The notes below the pieces were generated by a model, which saw only the letters and a program-made list of their open reading frames with translations, was not told the origin of the DNA and did not search any database. From Climacium dendroides (lineage: Eukaryota; Streptophyta; Bryopsida; Hypnales; Climaciaceae), in NCBI GenBank assembly GCA_950106755.1, contig OX467089.1:28625345-28689344 (forward strand): a stretch of DNA of 64,000 bases. Direction: 5' to 3'. The position numbers and the translations under genes are program-made. Shown here piece by piece: positions 32,865 to 44,038 of the stretch (positions within the stretch are counted from its first letter, which is position 1; each line of letters begins with the position of its first letter).

Positions 32865-34548
32865 ATGCCACGGCTGAACCGGAAGAGAGGTTCTAACACC
32901 CCACCCCGAACTGAAGTAAAGCTTAGAAAAGTGGTTCCGGTCATGCCGACCAAGGAACCGGAACAGGGAGAGCTTAGAGAAGATTTATCGTTGATGGGTT
33001 GTCAGGGGTTAGCTTTGAAACCTTGGGGTTTCAAAGATGAGAGGATGGTTAGAGAAATCCTGAGTGGCGTATCGAATCAGTTCGATAACACCCTGAGAGG
33101 GAATCCGGTCCAATGGACCGAGGCTTTGTGGCGGGACGTATACGGATTCCGGTCAGGAGGACTCGAGCTTGCCAACCGGAAGGATGATTTCGTCCAGGGC
33201 AAGTTCGAAAGCGTAGTGAATCCGAAGGACGGCTACGCAGTCGAAGACTACCTCGATGACCGGGAGCGTCGCCTGCTCCAGTTCCTGGTTCCGGTTCTGC
33301 ATCCGGAAAAGCCCACCAGGGTGACTATCACCCTAGCTAACACGATCTTCGGAGCGCTGAGCGGAAACCCGGAAAGTAGACTGGGGCCGGATCTTCTTTG
33401 ATCTGGTGTCCCAGCTTACTACAAAAGTGGGGAGAAGTAGGGCTACCCCACTGTGCCCTTATGTGTACCACCTCTACCAGCAACAGGAACTGTTGACGGA
33501 AGTGGAGCTGAAGGTGTGGAAGGCCCAGGAGCGAACTATGAAGTATGGAGAATCCGAGTCCGACCAGGAAGTAGATTCCGGAAACGAAACTGAGGAGGAG
33601 GAAGAAGAAGAAGAAGAAGAGGAAGAGGAGGAACCGTATGTCCCCGCCAAGAGGCAGAAGACCACGCCGACTCGGAATCAAGGAACGCCCTCGGGATATC
33701 CGCGGCCGCGCAAAGAGTGGACTCCAACCGGACCGGATGTGGCATCCAGATCGGGAACCGGAGATCCGTTTGACGAGTTGGTCGGGATCCTCTGCGGAAT
33801 TCGGGCGGATTGGGAAGTTAAGAAGCGGACGCTTGGGGAGATCGCGGAATTAATCAGAGCGGAACCGGACAGTCAATTGCCGCAGAAGGTAGCTGAGAGT
33901 GTTATCAATCCGGATGAGCTCCGGAAGATGAAGGAGGACAACAAGCGGCAGCATGATGAAGTGGACACCCTCAAGGCCGAACTTTTCGCGTTGCTTGAGA
34001 ACGCCACCGCGACAAAGGAGATGGCGGAAGAAATGAAGAAGTTGGCCGCAGAAGTGAAGGACGTGCTTGGAAGACCCGGAGCCGCAGTCACTAAGGCACG
34101 CCTATTCGAAGAGGAGGTGCACAAGGACAAGAAGATATCCGGAACCAAGGTGGTGCACATCCTCACCGATTTTGAGGAGTAGATGGAGAAGCTCCTATCC
34201 AAGGCACGGGAGTCAGCGGACCAGATCGTGGAGAGCAGCCAGAAGTTCACAGAAGTTCCAGTCCGGTTCTGTGAAATTTCTCTTCCGGACTTGTTTCCAG
34301 AAGACGTAGCTCAGGAGTCGGGAAAGGACAAGACGCCCCAGTCAAGTAGGGCACAGAAGAAGACACCCTCGACCGGACCGCAGCTGATCGATTTAGACTC
34401 CCCGGAAACTGAAGAAGATCACCCGGCTCCATCTCCGGATGGGGAAAGGAACCGGAATCTAAATGAGGTGTTCGAGCAGTTGGAGAGACCTGATGAGAGC
34501 CCTACCATTGGATCCCGAGTGTATGAGACAGAACAAGAAGGATTGTAA
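32865..34548 (+). pseudogene. Family A transposon protein, copy A3, frameshift and TAG
   Basis: It opens as in A1 up to LANTIFGALSG, where one extra base near 33365 shifts the frame. The correct frame resumes at 33406 (SQLTTKVGRSRATPLCPYVYHLY). The Glu run is one codon or so longer than in A1. A TAG at 34180-34182 replaces the CAG of DFEEQMEK. The remainder, including QLIDLDSPETEED and GERNRNLNEVFEQLE, is open to TAA at 34546-34548. Apart from these two lesions the gene is complete. Confidence 0.82.
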
Positions 34549-34664
34549 AAATAGGACTTATAGATAGGAATCGGAATAGAATCCGGTTAGGATAAGGTAG
34601 GACCGGATTGTCAGCGCCTTCAGAGGCGGAAATTATGTATTCACTTTTTGCTTTTTGCTTTTTG

Positions 34665-34673
34665 TATATAAAA
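34665..34673 (+). promoter_or_regulatory. Downstream TATA box of A3
   Basis: TATATAAAA lies 117 bp after the ORF, identical to A1. Confidence 0.6.
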
Positions 34674-36075
34674 CAGTCTCTGAGCTGGAGATAAGAGGGA
34701 GTTCTTTTGGTATTTCCTTGTGTATTTTCCTTTGACCTAACTTTTTGTGTAATTTTCCCGAGTGTTGGCAAGAGTGCACAGAGTTAGAGTAAGAGGGTGA
34801 GTACGGAGGTATTGGTAGAGTTCTCCCTTTGATGTATGTTTCCGGTTCTAGGTACATGTGAGTAGGTTATGAAGAGTTAGGAGTGGATTCCAGTGCCTCA
34901 GTAGCTACAGAAGTTCAGTATTCCGGGTAAGAGATCCGTTGATCAAGCTAGGCGGATAGGGAGGGATTCCTTAGCTGCGCTAAAACTCCTGGGTGGGAAA
35001 TCCAGTCGAGTATCCTGACTCCTGTGAGGTCTTGCCATCGTTGTGGGTGAACGGGAAAACTTTCGTAGGTGTTGGAATGGACGGATGCACTTGTAGCCAC
35101 CTAACTTCGTACGGACTAGACCAGCGTCAAAGTCGTTGTAGTATGAGAGGATCGTACGGGGGGTCTTTGTGTGACCTGTGATTCGGATTGCTATCCAGAT
35201 TGCTGTGAAGGACCAAACCGGATCCGTGTTAGTTAGGGGATCAGCGGATAAGCGAGTGTGTCTTTAGCCACTATAAGTCACGGAAGGAGTGGTGGGCCTA
35301 CCACTTTCAAAAGTAAGCGGCGAACCCTCTGATGGTAAAACAAAGGTAAAACTAAACCGGATACGGAAGGGTGGACCGGATCGGATCCGCCCAGGAGGGT
35401 ACATAGGACCGGAAGTTGTAGGGTCCAGAATTGAGAAGTCAGTCCAGAGACCAGGGAACTAGTAAAACCGGAAGTAGGACACAATCCGGTCGTAGTCTTC
35501 CGGGTGGTGTTTGACGTTCCGGTCGTCAGAGGTAGAACTGGAAGGTAGAATTGAAGTTTTTAATTGAGTTTATCTCCTTGTTAGAGCTAGTTACTTCACA
35601 AGATCTCGTGGGTTCGATCTTTAGGGTCATTTTGTTATGCTCTAGAGTGATTTTTGTAAGTATAATAGGGAAATTGTTTACTCTGTGCTGCGACATCCGG
35701 AGGGGTACCCGTAAAGTCAATGATCGGGGTCTCCGGAAGGAGGTCCTCACTGCCTTTAGATACCACGGCACCCCAATCCACTCCTTCTGGTCTCCCCGGC
35801 GGTGGTGAAAGTTCCGGAACTGGCGGTACCACCGGTAATACTTCTGTAACAAGTTCCAGAACCGTCAAGGCCTGTACGGGAGAGGAAGGAGGAGGAGTTA
35901 TCGGATTTGACTGTACGGGAGCCAAATACTCCATCATGTCCCGCATCCCGGCTCAAGATGCGTCCATCCGTCTTGCCTGCTCCAGTTGTGGGAGTCCTAA
36001 ATAGGGCCTTAGAAGTTTTTAGTAGAAATTGAGGACATAGTGGGTTCATCTAGATAAATTTTTTTGTCTTTTTGC

Positions 36076-36085
36076 TATAAAAATA
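36076..36085 (+). promoter_or_regulatory. Upstream TATA box of H
   Basis: TATAAAAATA lies about 500 bp before the ATG at 36579, a longer leader than in families A and B. Confidence 0.5.
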
Positions 36086-36578
36086 AAGCAGGGAGAGAGA
36101 AGAACCGGAACCGGAAAATCAGAAAACCTTAATTCCATAATAGAGTTAATGGGTACTACTGAAATCCGAAACCGGAAAATCAATAATCGGGAACGGAATT
36201 GATTTCAATTGGTATTCCAAAAGATATGGCTCAGTAGAAACCGGAAACCAGAAGTTAACGGTCATCCCTGGATAATGATGAGCAAAGTAGTGGATCAGAG
36301 GATTTCACAACGAAATTCCAATAGCCATTTTAACGGTCCAATGATTGGAAACGTCAAAACCAACGGTGGGAAATGGGAAGTAGGAAAAATTCAATGTCAG
36401 ACCTTTTTCTAGTTTCTCCGGCAAGTTATAACTTGAGAATTGTTTCCGTTAGGGTTCATAGTTGGTTGAAGAGTTTCCGGTTTTTGTTGACAATTTAAGT
36501 TTCCAAGTGAACCAGTGCTACAGTACGAGCGACTACTGCAAAGGTTAGTCAGAGAAATGAAGGAAGAGCACTGCAACC

Positions 36579-38043
36579 ATGTCTGGGAGTGAGGCTGAGG
36601 AAGAGACCCCCACCACAAAGATATCGCTTAGAAACATTGTTCCGGTTATTTCGGAAGATGCGGAAGAGAGAGTCGACCTGGTGGAGGATCTTAGTCAGAT
36701 GGGCTGTGCAGGGCTGATAGAAAGGCCCTGGAGTGATGGTACGAGAGATATTGCATCCGCAATCGAATGAATGGAAGAAGACCGTGAGGGCGCTTCCGGA
36801 CAAGTGGACCGCAGGAGTATGGCGGGAGGTTTACAGTTTTGCTTAGGGCGGAGAAGGGATGGCCTCCCGGACAGACAAGACCACGGTGGATAAGTTCCGA
36901 AATGCCCCTCATACAAAGGATGGATACACGGTGAGTGACTGCAAAGATGAGCAAGAGAAGAGGGTGCTAGAATTTCTACTTCTGATTCTCAATCCGGATA
37001 GAGGAAACCGAATGACCATCACTTTGGAAAATACAATCTTTGGTGCACTGTCCGGAGACAGGAAGGTAGATTGGGGGTTAGTCTTGAGAGATTATGTCGC
37101 CAAACTATGCAAGGGAGTGGGAAAGACTAAACCATCTAGCATTTCCCCATTTCTTTTTCATTTGTATCATGCCCAAAATTGTATGAGGGCGCAAGAGAGG
37201 TAGGAATACACAGTCCAGGAGGTCAAACTGGCCCATGGGATGAAACCTGACTCCGATGATGAGATAGAAGAGAGAGAGGTTAAGAGAGAGGCTTCTAGTT
37301 CATTGGGAAAACCGGAACTGAAAAAGAGGAAAGGAAAAGAGGTCCAGATAGAGGAAGAGAAGGACCCAATCTGGAATAGCAATCCCTTAGGGTCGATTAT
37401 AGGAGAGCTCAAGAAAGTCCAGGAAGATCATGAGAAAGAGAGAAGTACCTTGAAAAAGGTATGTAAGATGTTGGGAGATATTCCTAGGACAGAGTGTGTA
37501 GAGCAAATTCAGAACTTGATAGAGGATGCTGAGGGAAAATCCGGAAAGGCAAAGTATCAAGATTTAGTGGATGAATTGTTGTCCCTGAAAGAAGAATTGA
37601 ATAAACAGAAACAGGAGAGTGAGCGTAACCGGAAGTATTCAGTTCAAACTAAAGATACGATTGACCGGATTAGGGAGTTTATCACCCTTTCGGCAGAAAC
37701 ATTGAACAAGGCTAGGTTATTTGATGAGAAGGTCTTGGAAGGGGTAGAAAAGCTAGGGGACAAAGTCATTCATGTCCTAATATCCTTCAACTCCAAGATG
37801 GAACAGCTCCTTGTTCAATTGAGAGAGGTCATGGGAGAGGTCAGTCCACCTCCCCAACCGAAATCAAAACCGGAAATGGTTGGTACAACAGAGGCGACTC
37901 CATCCAAGCCACCACTGTCGGAGACCAAGAAGACATCCCCAATGACACGGGAGAAATCCGGACATTCATCCGAAGATGTGGTGATAGTCACTCCTGCTAA
38001 GAAATTCCAAATCATGAGTGACCAAATGAGCACTCACATATAG
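36579..38043 (+). pseudogene. Family H transposon protein, frameshift and stops
   Basis: It starts MSGSEAEEETPT and has the signature DLSQMGCAGLIERPW. A frameshift near 36740 then moves the frame to MVREIL…WTAGVWREVYSFA. A TAG precedes the second half (MASRTDKTT…FRNAPHTKDGYTVSDC). Another TAG at 37201-37203 sits where relatives have glutamine. The PF20167-like region is clear (RVLEFLLLILNPDRGNRMTI, TIFGALSGDRKVDW, FLFHLYHAQ). The 3' 267 codons are open: an acidic/Lys linker, a coiled coil, LNKARLFDEKV, VIHVLISFNSKMEQLL, a VVIVTP motif and the end KKFQIMSDQMSTH. That same tail reappears in F at 45622. Confidence 0.7.
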
Positions 38044-38120
38044 CGGCCTTCTGGGAATGATTCCTAATCATAGGACCTAGAACTCTCTTACTATCCATGG
38101 GCACACGGTCAATTTCTTTC

Positions 38121-38132
38121 TATTTATAAAGG
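38121..38132 (+). promoter_or_regulatory. Downstream TATA-like box of H
   Basis: TATTTATAAAGG lies about 80 bp after the ORF stop, in the place of the downstream TATA in families A and B. Confidence 0.4.
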
Positions 38133-38364
38133 CGATCATACTAGGGAACCAGACTAATATCTTGGATGGACTGATCTTTTGTTGTGGATTATCTTGTACG
38201 TCCCATTGACCTGGATATCTCTCAAGAGGGTCTACTATATACAAGTATATAAAACAAGAACTTGATTGGAACCAACCCTTAGACTGAAAGATTTTGAGAA
38301 ATTTTTACCGCACAATTTTTTGTTCATTTTCTATTTATCTAGTTTTTAATTTTCTTGTTTTATC

Positions 38365-38600
38365 CCATCCGCCTCAATCTGAGTTGACTTGGATCTATAG
38401 AGAAAAAATCATAAAACCCATCCTTTCGCCCTCATTGGAGTGAGTTTGGAACTAAAAAAGGAAAGATAGAATATAAGAGAGAGAACTCTGTCCGCCTTTG
38501 ATGGAACAAATTTGGACCTATAGCCAAAAAATATTTCAAACCCACCTTCCTCCCTCAACGGAGTGAGTTTGGACTAAAGATAGAAAAAGAAAAGCAATAT
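38365..38600 (+). repeat. Imperfect ~62/123-bp tandem repeat
   Basis: Units containing CGCC-TCAATGGAGTGAGTTTGGA-like cores start near 38370, 38427, 38493 and 38552. Two more units lie at 39581 and 39649 beyond an inserted block, so the array was probably split by the 38601-39580 insertion. Confidence 0.5.
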
Positions 38601-39580
38601 AAAGAAAAAAGAGGGAAGTAGTTCAAGACCTCAATGCTCTGAGCTTCAAAAGGGGGTGTCTCCAACCGCGGTTGTTGGTAACGTTTCTTGCCTTTCCACT
38701 AGCTCAAGGGTAGCGCCAACCGGCCTCAGAATCGAACCGTCGTCGCCGGGGAAATAAATCGGTAACTCGTAACCACCGTCACCACGTCCCGACGACTGGA
38801 GACGTCTGATGTGCCGGTTGGAAAGTATAAATACCCTTACTACGCCCCATTATATTTTGATTTTTTTTTTTTTTTTTTTTTTTTTTACATTTTTATGTAC
38901 ACTATGTACAAGACAAAGAACCAATTGTTGTCCTATTGAGGTAGTATGGAATACCATTATTGCCCATCAACGAACTGCACAAGAAATGAGAGGCTACCCA
39001 ATTCCAAAAAACGAGGTAAACTGTCCCATTACTTCTAGCACATAAACTAGTCATTGTTCCCTGCGGAGTGGCTGAAGTGAGTCACAAACTGTGAATATGT
39101 GGCCTTCATCCGTGGATCTCCGAGTAATGTTAATTACTTCGTTTAGATTTGCAAATTGGCCTTCCATCATGATGTTGTTGCCAGGCTGCAAAATCTCAAT
39201 GTTCTCTAAATAAATTAGTAACGATCTGGCTCTTGGTGGCCAGGGACCTTGATTCTCCAACATTAGAGGAATCCTCTCTAATGGAACTTCACGCCCGAGT
39301 TGCTCTTCCTCATCACATGGTTTTCTTCTTGCATTTAGTAGTGGTAAAAGAGGCAAAGATTCACTTGGAATTTGGGTGCCCAATGGTTCCGCTAGGGTCT
39401 CAATAGAGTCCACTAGAGTTTGGTGTAACTCTGGCCTCTCTGGGAACACTAGTTCAATCGGGGTCTGGATCAAGGTTGCTTCTTCTTGCTCAAGGGATGC
39501 CATAGTTGATGTAACACAACCATCAACCTCTTGGCTTAACATCTTGTCCTACTCTATACTAATCCTCTACTGCAAGTAAT
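38601..39580 (-). mobile_element. Possible retroposed sequence with poly(A), minus strand
   Basis: A run of about 28 T on the plus strand (about 38858-38886), reading as poly(A) on the minus strand, lies 165 bp downstream of a 163-codon minus-strand ORF (39542-39051). The block interrupts a repeat array (38365-38600 and 39581-39680). That arrangement fits a LINE, SINE or processed retrogene. I could not find a TSD. The plus-strand stretch 38700-38840 is GC-rich and carries GTATAAATACCC. Confidence 0.35.
39051..39542 (-). CDS. Hypothetical 163-residue ORF
   Basis: An ATG-to-stop frame encodes a leucine- and glutamate-rich protein with no motif I recognise. It has no clear signal peptide or membrane span. 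It lies upstream of a poly(A)-like tract on the same strand, which is the only hint that it was ever transcribed. It could equally be an open frame by chance or part of a LINE ORF. Confidence 0.3.
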   Translation of the reverse strand: MLSQEVDGCVTSTMASLEQEEATLIQTPIELVFPERPELHQTLVDSIETLAEPLGTQIPSESLPLLPLLNARRKPCDEEEQLGREVPLERIPLMLENQGPWPPRARSLLIYLENIEILQPGNNIMMEGQFANLNEVINITRRSTDEGHIFTVCDSLQPLRREQ

Positions 39581-40126
39581 GTCTGCCTCAATGGAATTAG
39601 TTTAGATCTATAGACTAAAAAGAAAGATTTCAAATCCAGCCTTCCGCCCTCAATGGAGTGAGTTTGGAACTAAAAGAGAGATAGAAATGAGAGACAATGG
39701 CACCTTGTGCTAGGACCCTTACAAAGCTCATACACTCAAACTAACACATAGATAGTATGCTCCCAACCATCACCATAATTGGAAACTGATAATAGCACAG
39801 GCCAAAGACTTTACAAGACTTGCCTAAGGAATTTGAATCCAAAATGAGTAAGAAGAAATTGCAAAAAGCTACGTTTTTCAACACAATGTACTCTAATAGT
39901 GATAATAGTTGGAAGGACCACCGAGGGTTGATACTAGTTGTGGTCTGTATACTAATCCTGCAACAACACAACCTTTAATACACAAAGACAAAGGTCTTCA
40001 CTTGTTTTATACTGAATAGGACATATAAGATTCAAGCTATCTACATTCTCACTCAAAGACGTAGACTCTTGTAATTAGGAAACGTGAATCAGAAGTCAGT
40101 AACTAGTAACTAGTTCCGATAGGGAT
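39581..40126. other. Repeat remnant and AT-rich DNA
   Basis: 39581-39680 contains two further units of the 38365 array. From 39680 to 40126 I see nothing that I can support. Confidence 0.4.
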
Positions 40127-40170
40127 TTATTTATTTATTTATTTATTTTTTATTTATTTATTTTTAAATT
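40127..40170 (+). repeat. (ATTT)n microsatellite
   Basis: ATTT is repeated about ten times with one slippage, ending in a T/A-rich stretch. Confidence 0.85.
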
Positions 40171-40300
40171 TTTTTACATGTCATGGCATATATTAAATCC
40201 ACTACTAGAGTCACAAAAGGTAAGAGAACCATAGTAACCAGTTCCACTAGTGTCTTTTCAGCTCGCAATAGCATATATTACGCCTACTAGTAGATTAAAG

Positions 40301-40740
40301 AGGTAAAGAACTATAAAAATGCTCCCATAGTTCCCATTAGCTGTCATATGACAATTTTGGTTGTCGGGGTTTAGTGTTCAAGAAGTTAGATCAAACTTCA
40401 ACAAGACAGAGGTGAAAAACTATAAAAAGTGCTCCCACAGTTCCCATTAGCTGTTTTATAACAGTCTTGGTTGTCGGGGTTTAGTGTTCAAGAAGTTAGA
40501 TTAAACTTCAACAAGACAGAGGTAAAAAAATATAAAAAGTGCTCCCACAGTTCCCATTAGCTGTCTTATGACAGTCCTGGTTGTCGGGGTTTAGTGTTCA
40601 AAAAGTTAGATCAAACTTCAACAAGACAGAGGTAAAAAATTATAAAAAGTGCTCCCACAGTTCCCATTAGCTGTCTTATGACAATCCTAGTTGTTGGGGT
40701 TTAGTGTTCAAGAAGTTAGATCAAACTTCAGCAAGATGCT
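40301..40740 (+). repeat. Tandem repeat, four units of 110 bp
   Basis: GCTCCCA(C/T)AGTTCCCATTAG recurs at 40321, 40431, 40541 and 40651, an exact 110-bp period. Each unit carries TTGTCGGGGTTTAGTGTTCA and a partly palindromic TTAGCTG…CAGTC-type segment. Units are about 95% alike. There is no ORF. Confidence 0.9.
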
Positions 40741-41411
40741 ACTTCTCAGACAAAGAAAAGTAAGGGATGCCACTCCCTTAGCCAACATGCCAAAGAGGTA
40801 GTGACAACTAGTTAAGCCATTTTAAGTGTTGGTTGACCCAAAGGCTTTTCTTTTTACGTCAGATGTGAATTATCTTTGTGAAAGACAACTCCGACCCAAA
40901 AACCAAGTGGCTTTGTTTGGTTGGGAGATCCTAAAAATGGTATCTCAAAATTTAAAATTGATGTTGTAACAAGTTAATTTAGTTTTTACGGATCAGAAAC
41001 GTTGAACATCCTTGACAGATGAATTTTACGTTAGTATTAGCTACCTCATGCAATAGCTAATCATTAACAACCTTCCGTATCTTTTTATAATTTAGACTAT
41101 TAGATGTCTTTGCCAGAAACTGTTTTACATTAATACTAACTATCTCGTGCAATAGTTAATAATTAATAACCAAGAGCTAATATTTTGTGTTTTTTCTAGA
41201 TTTTCTAGATGTTTAATTTCTACTTTTTAGTGGTTTTTTGTTGATTTTTTTTATGAGCTTTGATAGCTACATTTTTTTTTGTTCAGAGGGCTATCTATGC
41301 CTTTTACTTAATAAATTACAATCATGGCTATAGTTCAAATTATAATTATTACAATCGTCATTGGAAAGGCTTTAATAAAACTTGACTAGGTATGAGTTAG
41401 ACATTCATACC
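40741..41411. other. AT-rich DNA, nothing recognised
   Basis: This stretch holds no supported ORF. A direct repeat of roughly 45 bases (TACGTTAGTATTAGCTACCT-like at 41029, again at 41123) is the only structure noticed. Confidence 0.4.
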
Positions 41412-41630
41412 TTATAAGCAAAGATGCCATTGGAAAAGAGTGTTGAAAGCTGTAGTAGCTGAGATGTGAAAGTTTTTGATGCTCAATGGCTTAACTTTGG
41501 TCTGATTGACTATCAGATATACCATTGTTATCTCATCATCCACTTTTTCAATTGCGGTGATTTGATGCCTCAAGCTTGCTAGAGCATGGTATATCCTGTA
41601 TGGAGTGACCTCTTGTAATGACCTCGCCAC
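41412..41630 (-). pseudogene. Possible gag start of a minus-strand LTR retrotransposon
   Basis: A 72-codon ORF starts MARSLQEVTPYRIYHAL about 360 bp downstream (minus sense) of the primer-binding-like site at 41988-42007. That is where a gag would begin. I do not recognise the sequence, so the assignment rests on position only. Confidence 0.2.
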
Positions 41631-41987
41631 TTCCTCTATTGTTGATGGTACCCGGTTTGTTTCTTAATTTTCAACTTCTTTTGATTTGTGGATTTCTTTT
41701 GTCCACTTCCCATGTATACCTCGGATCAATCATGTAGGGGGATAGTAATCAATAGGAAAATCTCTGACAATGATGAGGACATATTCTTCACAATTGACTT
41801 GTTCAACTAATTTTCAATTAGCCAAGTGAACCAGTTATCTTCACAATTTTCAACAAATGTTAATTGAGACCACAATAATTTGACAAACTCCCGACAAGCG
41901 AACCATCATGTGGATGCCCGAGTAAAACCGAAAACCCGAAAAAGAGTATTAGTTTCTAACTAGAGAAATCTCTAATCAATAACTAAA

Positions 41988-42007
41988 CTCTCCCGGCAGA
42001 CGCACCA
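41988..42007 (-). other. Primer-binding-site-like sequence 1
   Basis: On the minus strand this reads TGGTGCGTCTGCCGGGAGAG, starting with the TGG required to pair with a tRNA CCA end. It is preceded by TTT and an LTR-like terminus …GTGCTCACA at 42011. The LTR would extend to higher coordinates. The donor tRNA is not determined. Confidence 0.4.
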
Positions 42008-42010
42008 AAA

Positions 42011-43678
42011 TGTGAGCACTTTTTTACCCACCCATGGTAAATTAGCGTTGCACAACCGGATTCTTAGTATTGTTTTGTAAGTTTTGTCCTAAGGGTGCCT
42101 AGCGTCAATCCATTGTACCTTCCAAACAATGGATCTTTTCTAACTCTTACATGTGGAAATAAACAAAACAACAAGAAATTCTAAATAACTATAAATTTTA
42201 CCCTTTTATCTCAACTAACTAAGCCAATGTGGTTTTTATTCAAAATGAATTCAGTCTAGATTTATCATTTTTAAGTGATAGAACATGTTATGCCATTTCT
42301 AAAAATATAAAACTCGTCCTCATCCGAGCTTTCTAACAATAGTTATGGAAGGATGAAGTTTGACCGCTAATTGGTTCATCAAACTTCATTCATTGATTTC
42401 TACTAATCTACCTTATAATTTGACTTGAGATTTGACTTTTGGTCTCTGAACTCTATTTACTATTTGATTTTCTAATATGGTTGACTTTGGATGATTTATC
42501 TAACTTTCATTCATTTTGACTCCTAAACTTCATTTGTCTCTATCTTTCTCATTTTTCGTTGGATTTCTAAGTGTGAGACATTTTTGGAAACCTCTAAACT
42601 AAAGGTATCACAATCTGAATCTAAAACTTGGAGAAAATCTAGTTTTAATATTCTGACTTGAAAGGTTAGTTCGGCTAAGGTATTTAAAACCATCTACTTT
42701 GCAATTTGATAGTAATTTGGGTATTTAGAATCTTACCTCACTTTGTGAGTCGTCTTGGACGTTGTAGATGAGTCTTCCAGGATCTCCATTTTTCTCCATG
42801 GTTCCGTCGCTCGGTAATTTATGCTCACCGCTTGAAAGTAGATTTTTAATACAAATTTGCAACTAAATTCTAGCTATTATTCCTCCTTTCTTCTATTTGG
42901 GATTTTATACTATACTTTTCTAATGGTTGGCTTAGAAAACTCTTGATCTCCTAACCACTACTTTTCCATTTTTCACTTGCCTAATGACACCTTGCGATAT
43001 TTCACATGGTCCACCCTTCATGTCTCAATCCTATTGGTTGTTCTAGATACTTGAGATTTCTCCTTCTTTTTCAACTTCAACTATAACAATCTAACAATTT
43101 GGTCTTCAATTCACAACTATCATTCCTATTGAGTTTTTGAACTCAAACTTAGTCTAAGCTAGAAGAGTTGAAAAGGTGGTGAGATAGAACTTTGTTTTGC
43201 ATTCTTCCTTGCTAATCACACCTCCCTAATCTATCCTTCTTCCCTTCTAATTTCCTTATCAAATGCCTTAGCTCTTGGTCTGACTTTTGACAGCTTACTA
43301 TTTTTAGACTTCTAATATGTTTTCCTTGTAGAGGCTAAAACTAGCTTTCTAAGTTGATGTGGAACTTGCAAATCGGACTTTTCTAGTAGAAGTTATGCAT
43401 GGATGAAGTTTTGAGTCCTAATTAGTATCTGAAACTTCATCCGCTTATATCTTATTCATTTTAGCTTGGATTTCTTTGTATTTTATGTTTCTGGAAAGCT
43501 CTTGACCTCTACTATGAGATTTTGAACTTCAATTTGTACTGACCCTTCTTCTTAGCGGCCTGACTACACCCTTGGTCTCGGCCCTAAAGAAAGACTAATA
43601 TTAAAAATGACAACTTGACCAAACTAAGGCCAAAAGGCCTAACTACATAGGAATGATAAAAAGAAAGGAGAGGTTCAA
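42011..43678 (-). mobile_element. LTR-like AT-rich sequence, boundaries uncertain
   Basis: The left boundary is TGTGAGCAC at 42011, next to the PBS-like site. No ORF is present. Motifs such as GGATGAAGTTT recur (42351, 43404), suggesting old duplication. The right boundary is not identified; it must lie before the repeat block at 43679 if the two PBS-like sites belong to different elements. Confidence 0.25.
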
Positions 43679-43935
43679 AGCTTCGCTGTCAAAATGAAAA
43701 TAACTAAGAGTTTAAATCCCACGAAGTCAAAGCTTCGCCGTCTCTTAGAAAATCACTAAAAATTCTATAACTTTCTTCTAATCAAAGTCAAAGCTTCGCT
43801 GTCTCTTGGGAAATCACTAAAAATTCTATAACTTTCTTTTAATCAAAGTCAAGGCTCCGCCGTGTTTTAACAAAATCCCTAAACAAAACTTCCGACTTTA
43901 AAACACACGAAGTTAAAGCTTCACCGTGATACAAG
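43679..43935 (+). repeat. Short tandem repeat, period about 61 bp
   Basis: AAGTCAAAGCTTCGCCGT-like starts are at 43724, 43785, 43846 and 43910, with CACTAAAAATTCTATAAC inside the units. The unit ends are increasingly diverged. The array lies in the leader region downstream (minus sense) of the PBS-like site at 44039. Confidence 0.75.
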
Positions 43936-44038
43936 AAACAAGGAGAATACGGACAACCACAAGGGAAATGATTTGTTAGTAAACAATAAGCTACCAAATG
44001 TTAGTGCTAAAATAACTTAAACGACGCTAGAGAGTTTT

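Larger units (their letters stand above)
32271..35695 (+). mobile_element. Family A unit, copy A3 (3425 bp)
   Basis: TGTGACAACTCAT at 32271 to GTGCTGCGACA at 35695, with a perfect TSD TCCGG (32266-32270 and 35696-35700). The host is the ORF of C3. It has TATA boxes at 32553-32561 and 34665-34673 around the ORF (32865-34548). It is very close to A1 throughout and belongs to the same subfamily (RGSNTPP start, ETEQEGL end). Confidence 0.95.
30945..36040 (-). mobile_element. Family C unit, copy C3, truncated at both ends, split by A3
   Basis: Minus-strand C sequence runs from near 36040 (within the coiled-coil part of the ORF) to 30945. It lacks the first half of the unit and the last 20 or so terminal bases. 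The left edge is fused to the E 3' tail, with TATTCC as possible microhomology. The right edge abuts family H. A3 interrupts the ORF with TSD TCCGG. The right limit is approximate because similarity fades gradually. Confidence 0.65.
32019..36040 (-). pseudogene. Family C transposon protein, C-terminal part, copy C3
   Basis: From right to left it encodes LEQARRMDAS, MRDMMEYLAPVQS, a Pro/Ser-rich section ending PELSPPPGRPEGVDWGAV, and PIIDFTGTPP. After the A3 insertion come RGLALFSP and a C-terminus matching the complete C protein (LKDLIPP…stop at 32019). The codon corresponding to the TAG at 54307 in C1 is CAG here. That shows directly that the C1 stop arose from glutamine. One TGA replaces an arginine codon (DAS-stop-AGM). 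Confidence 0.65.
36041..38360 (+). mobile_element. Family H unit, ends not resolved
   Basis: This plus-strand unit is of the same general build: TATA (36076-36085), ORF (36579-38043) and downstream TATA-like TATTTATAAAGG (38121-38132). Its start (…TTCATCTAGATAAATTT) matches the start of E (…CTCCATCTGGATAAATTT), so the true 5' end is a few bases upstream of 36051. I could not identify a …CA terminus or TSD. The 3' part merges into imperfect repeats after 38365. Confidence 0.5.

Noticed and set aside
40301..40740. Regular repeats as a CRISPR-like array
   Set aside because: Whole 110-bp units repeat with no unique spacers, and the context is plant DNA.
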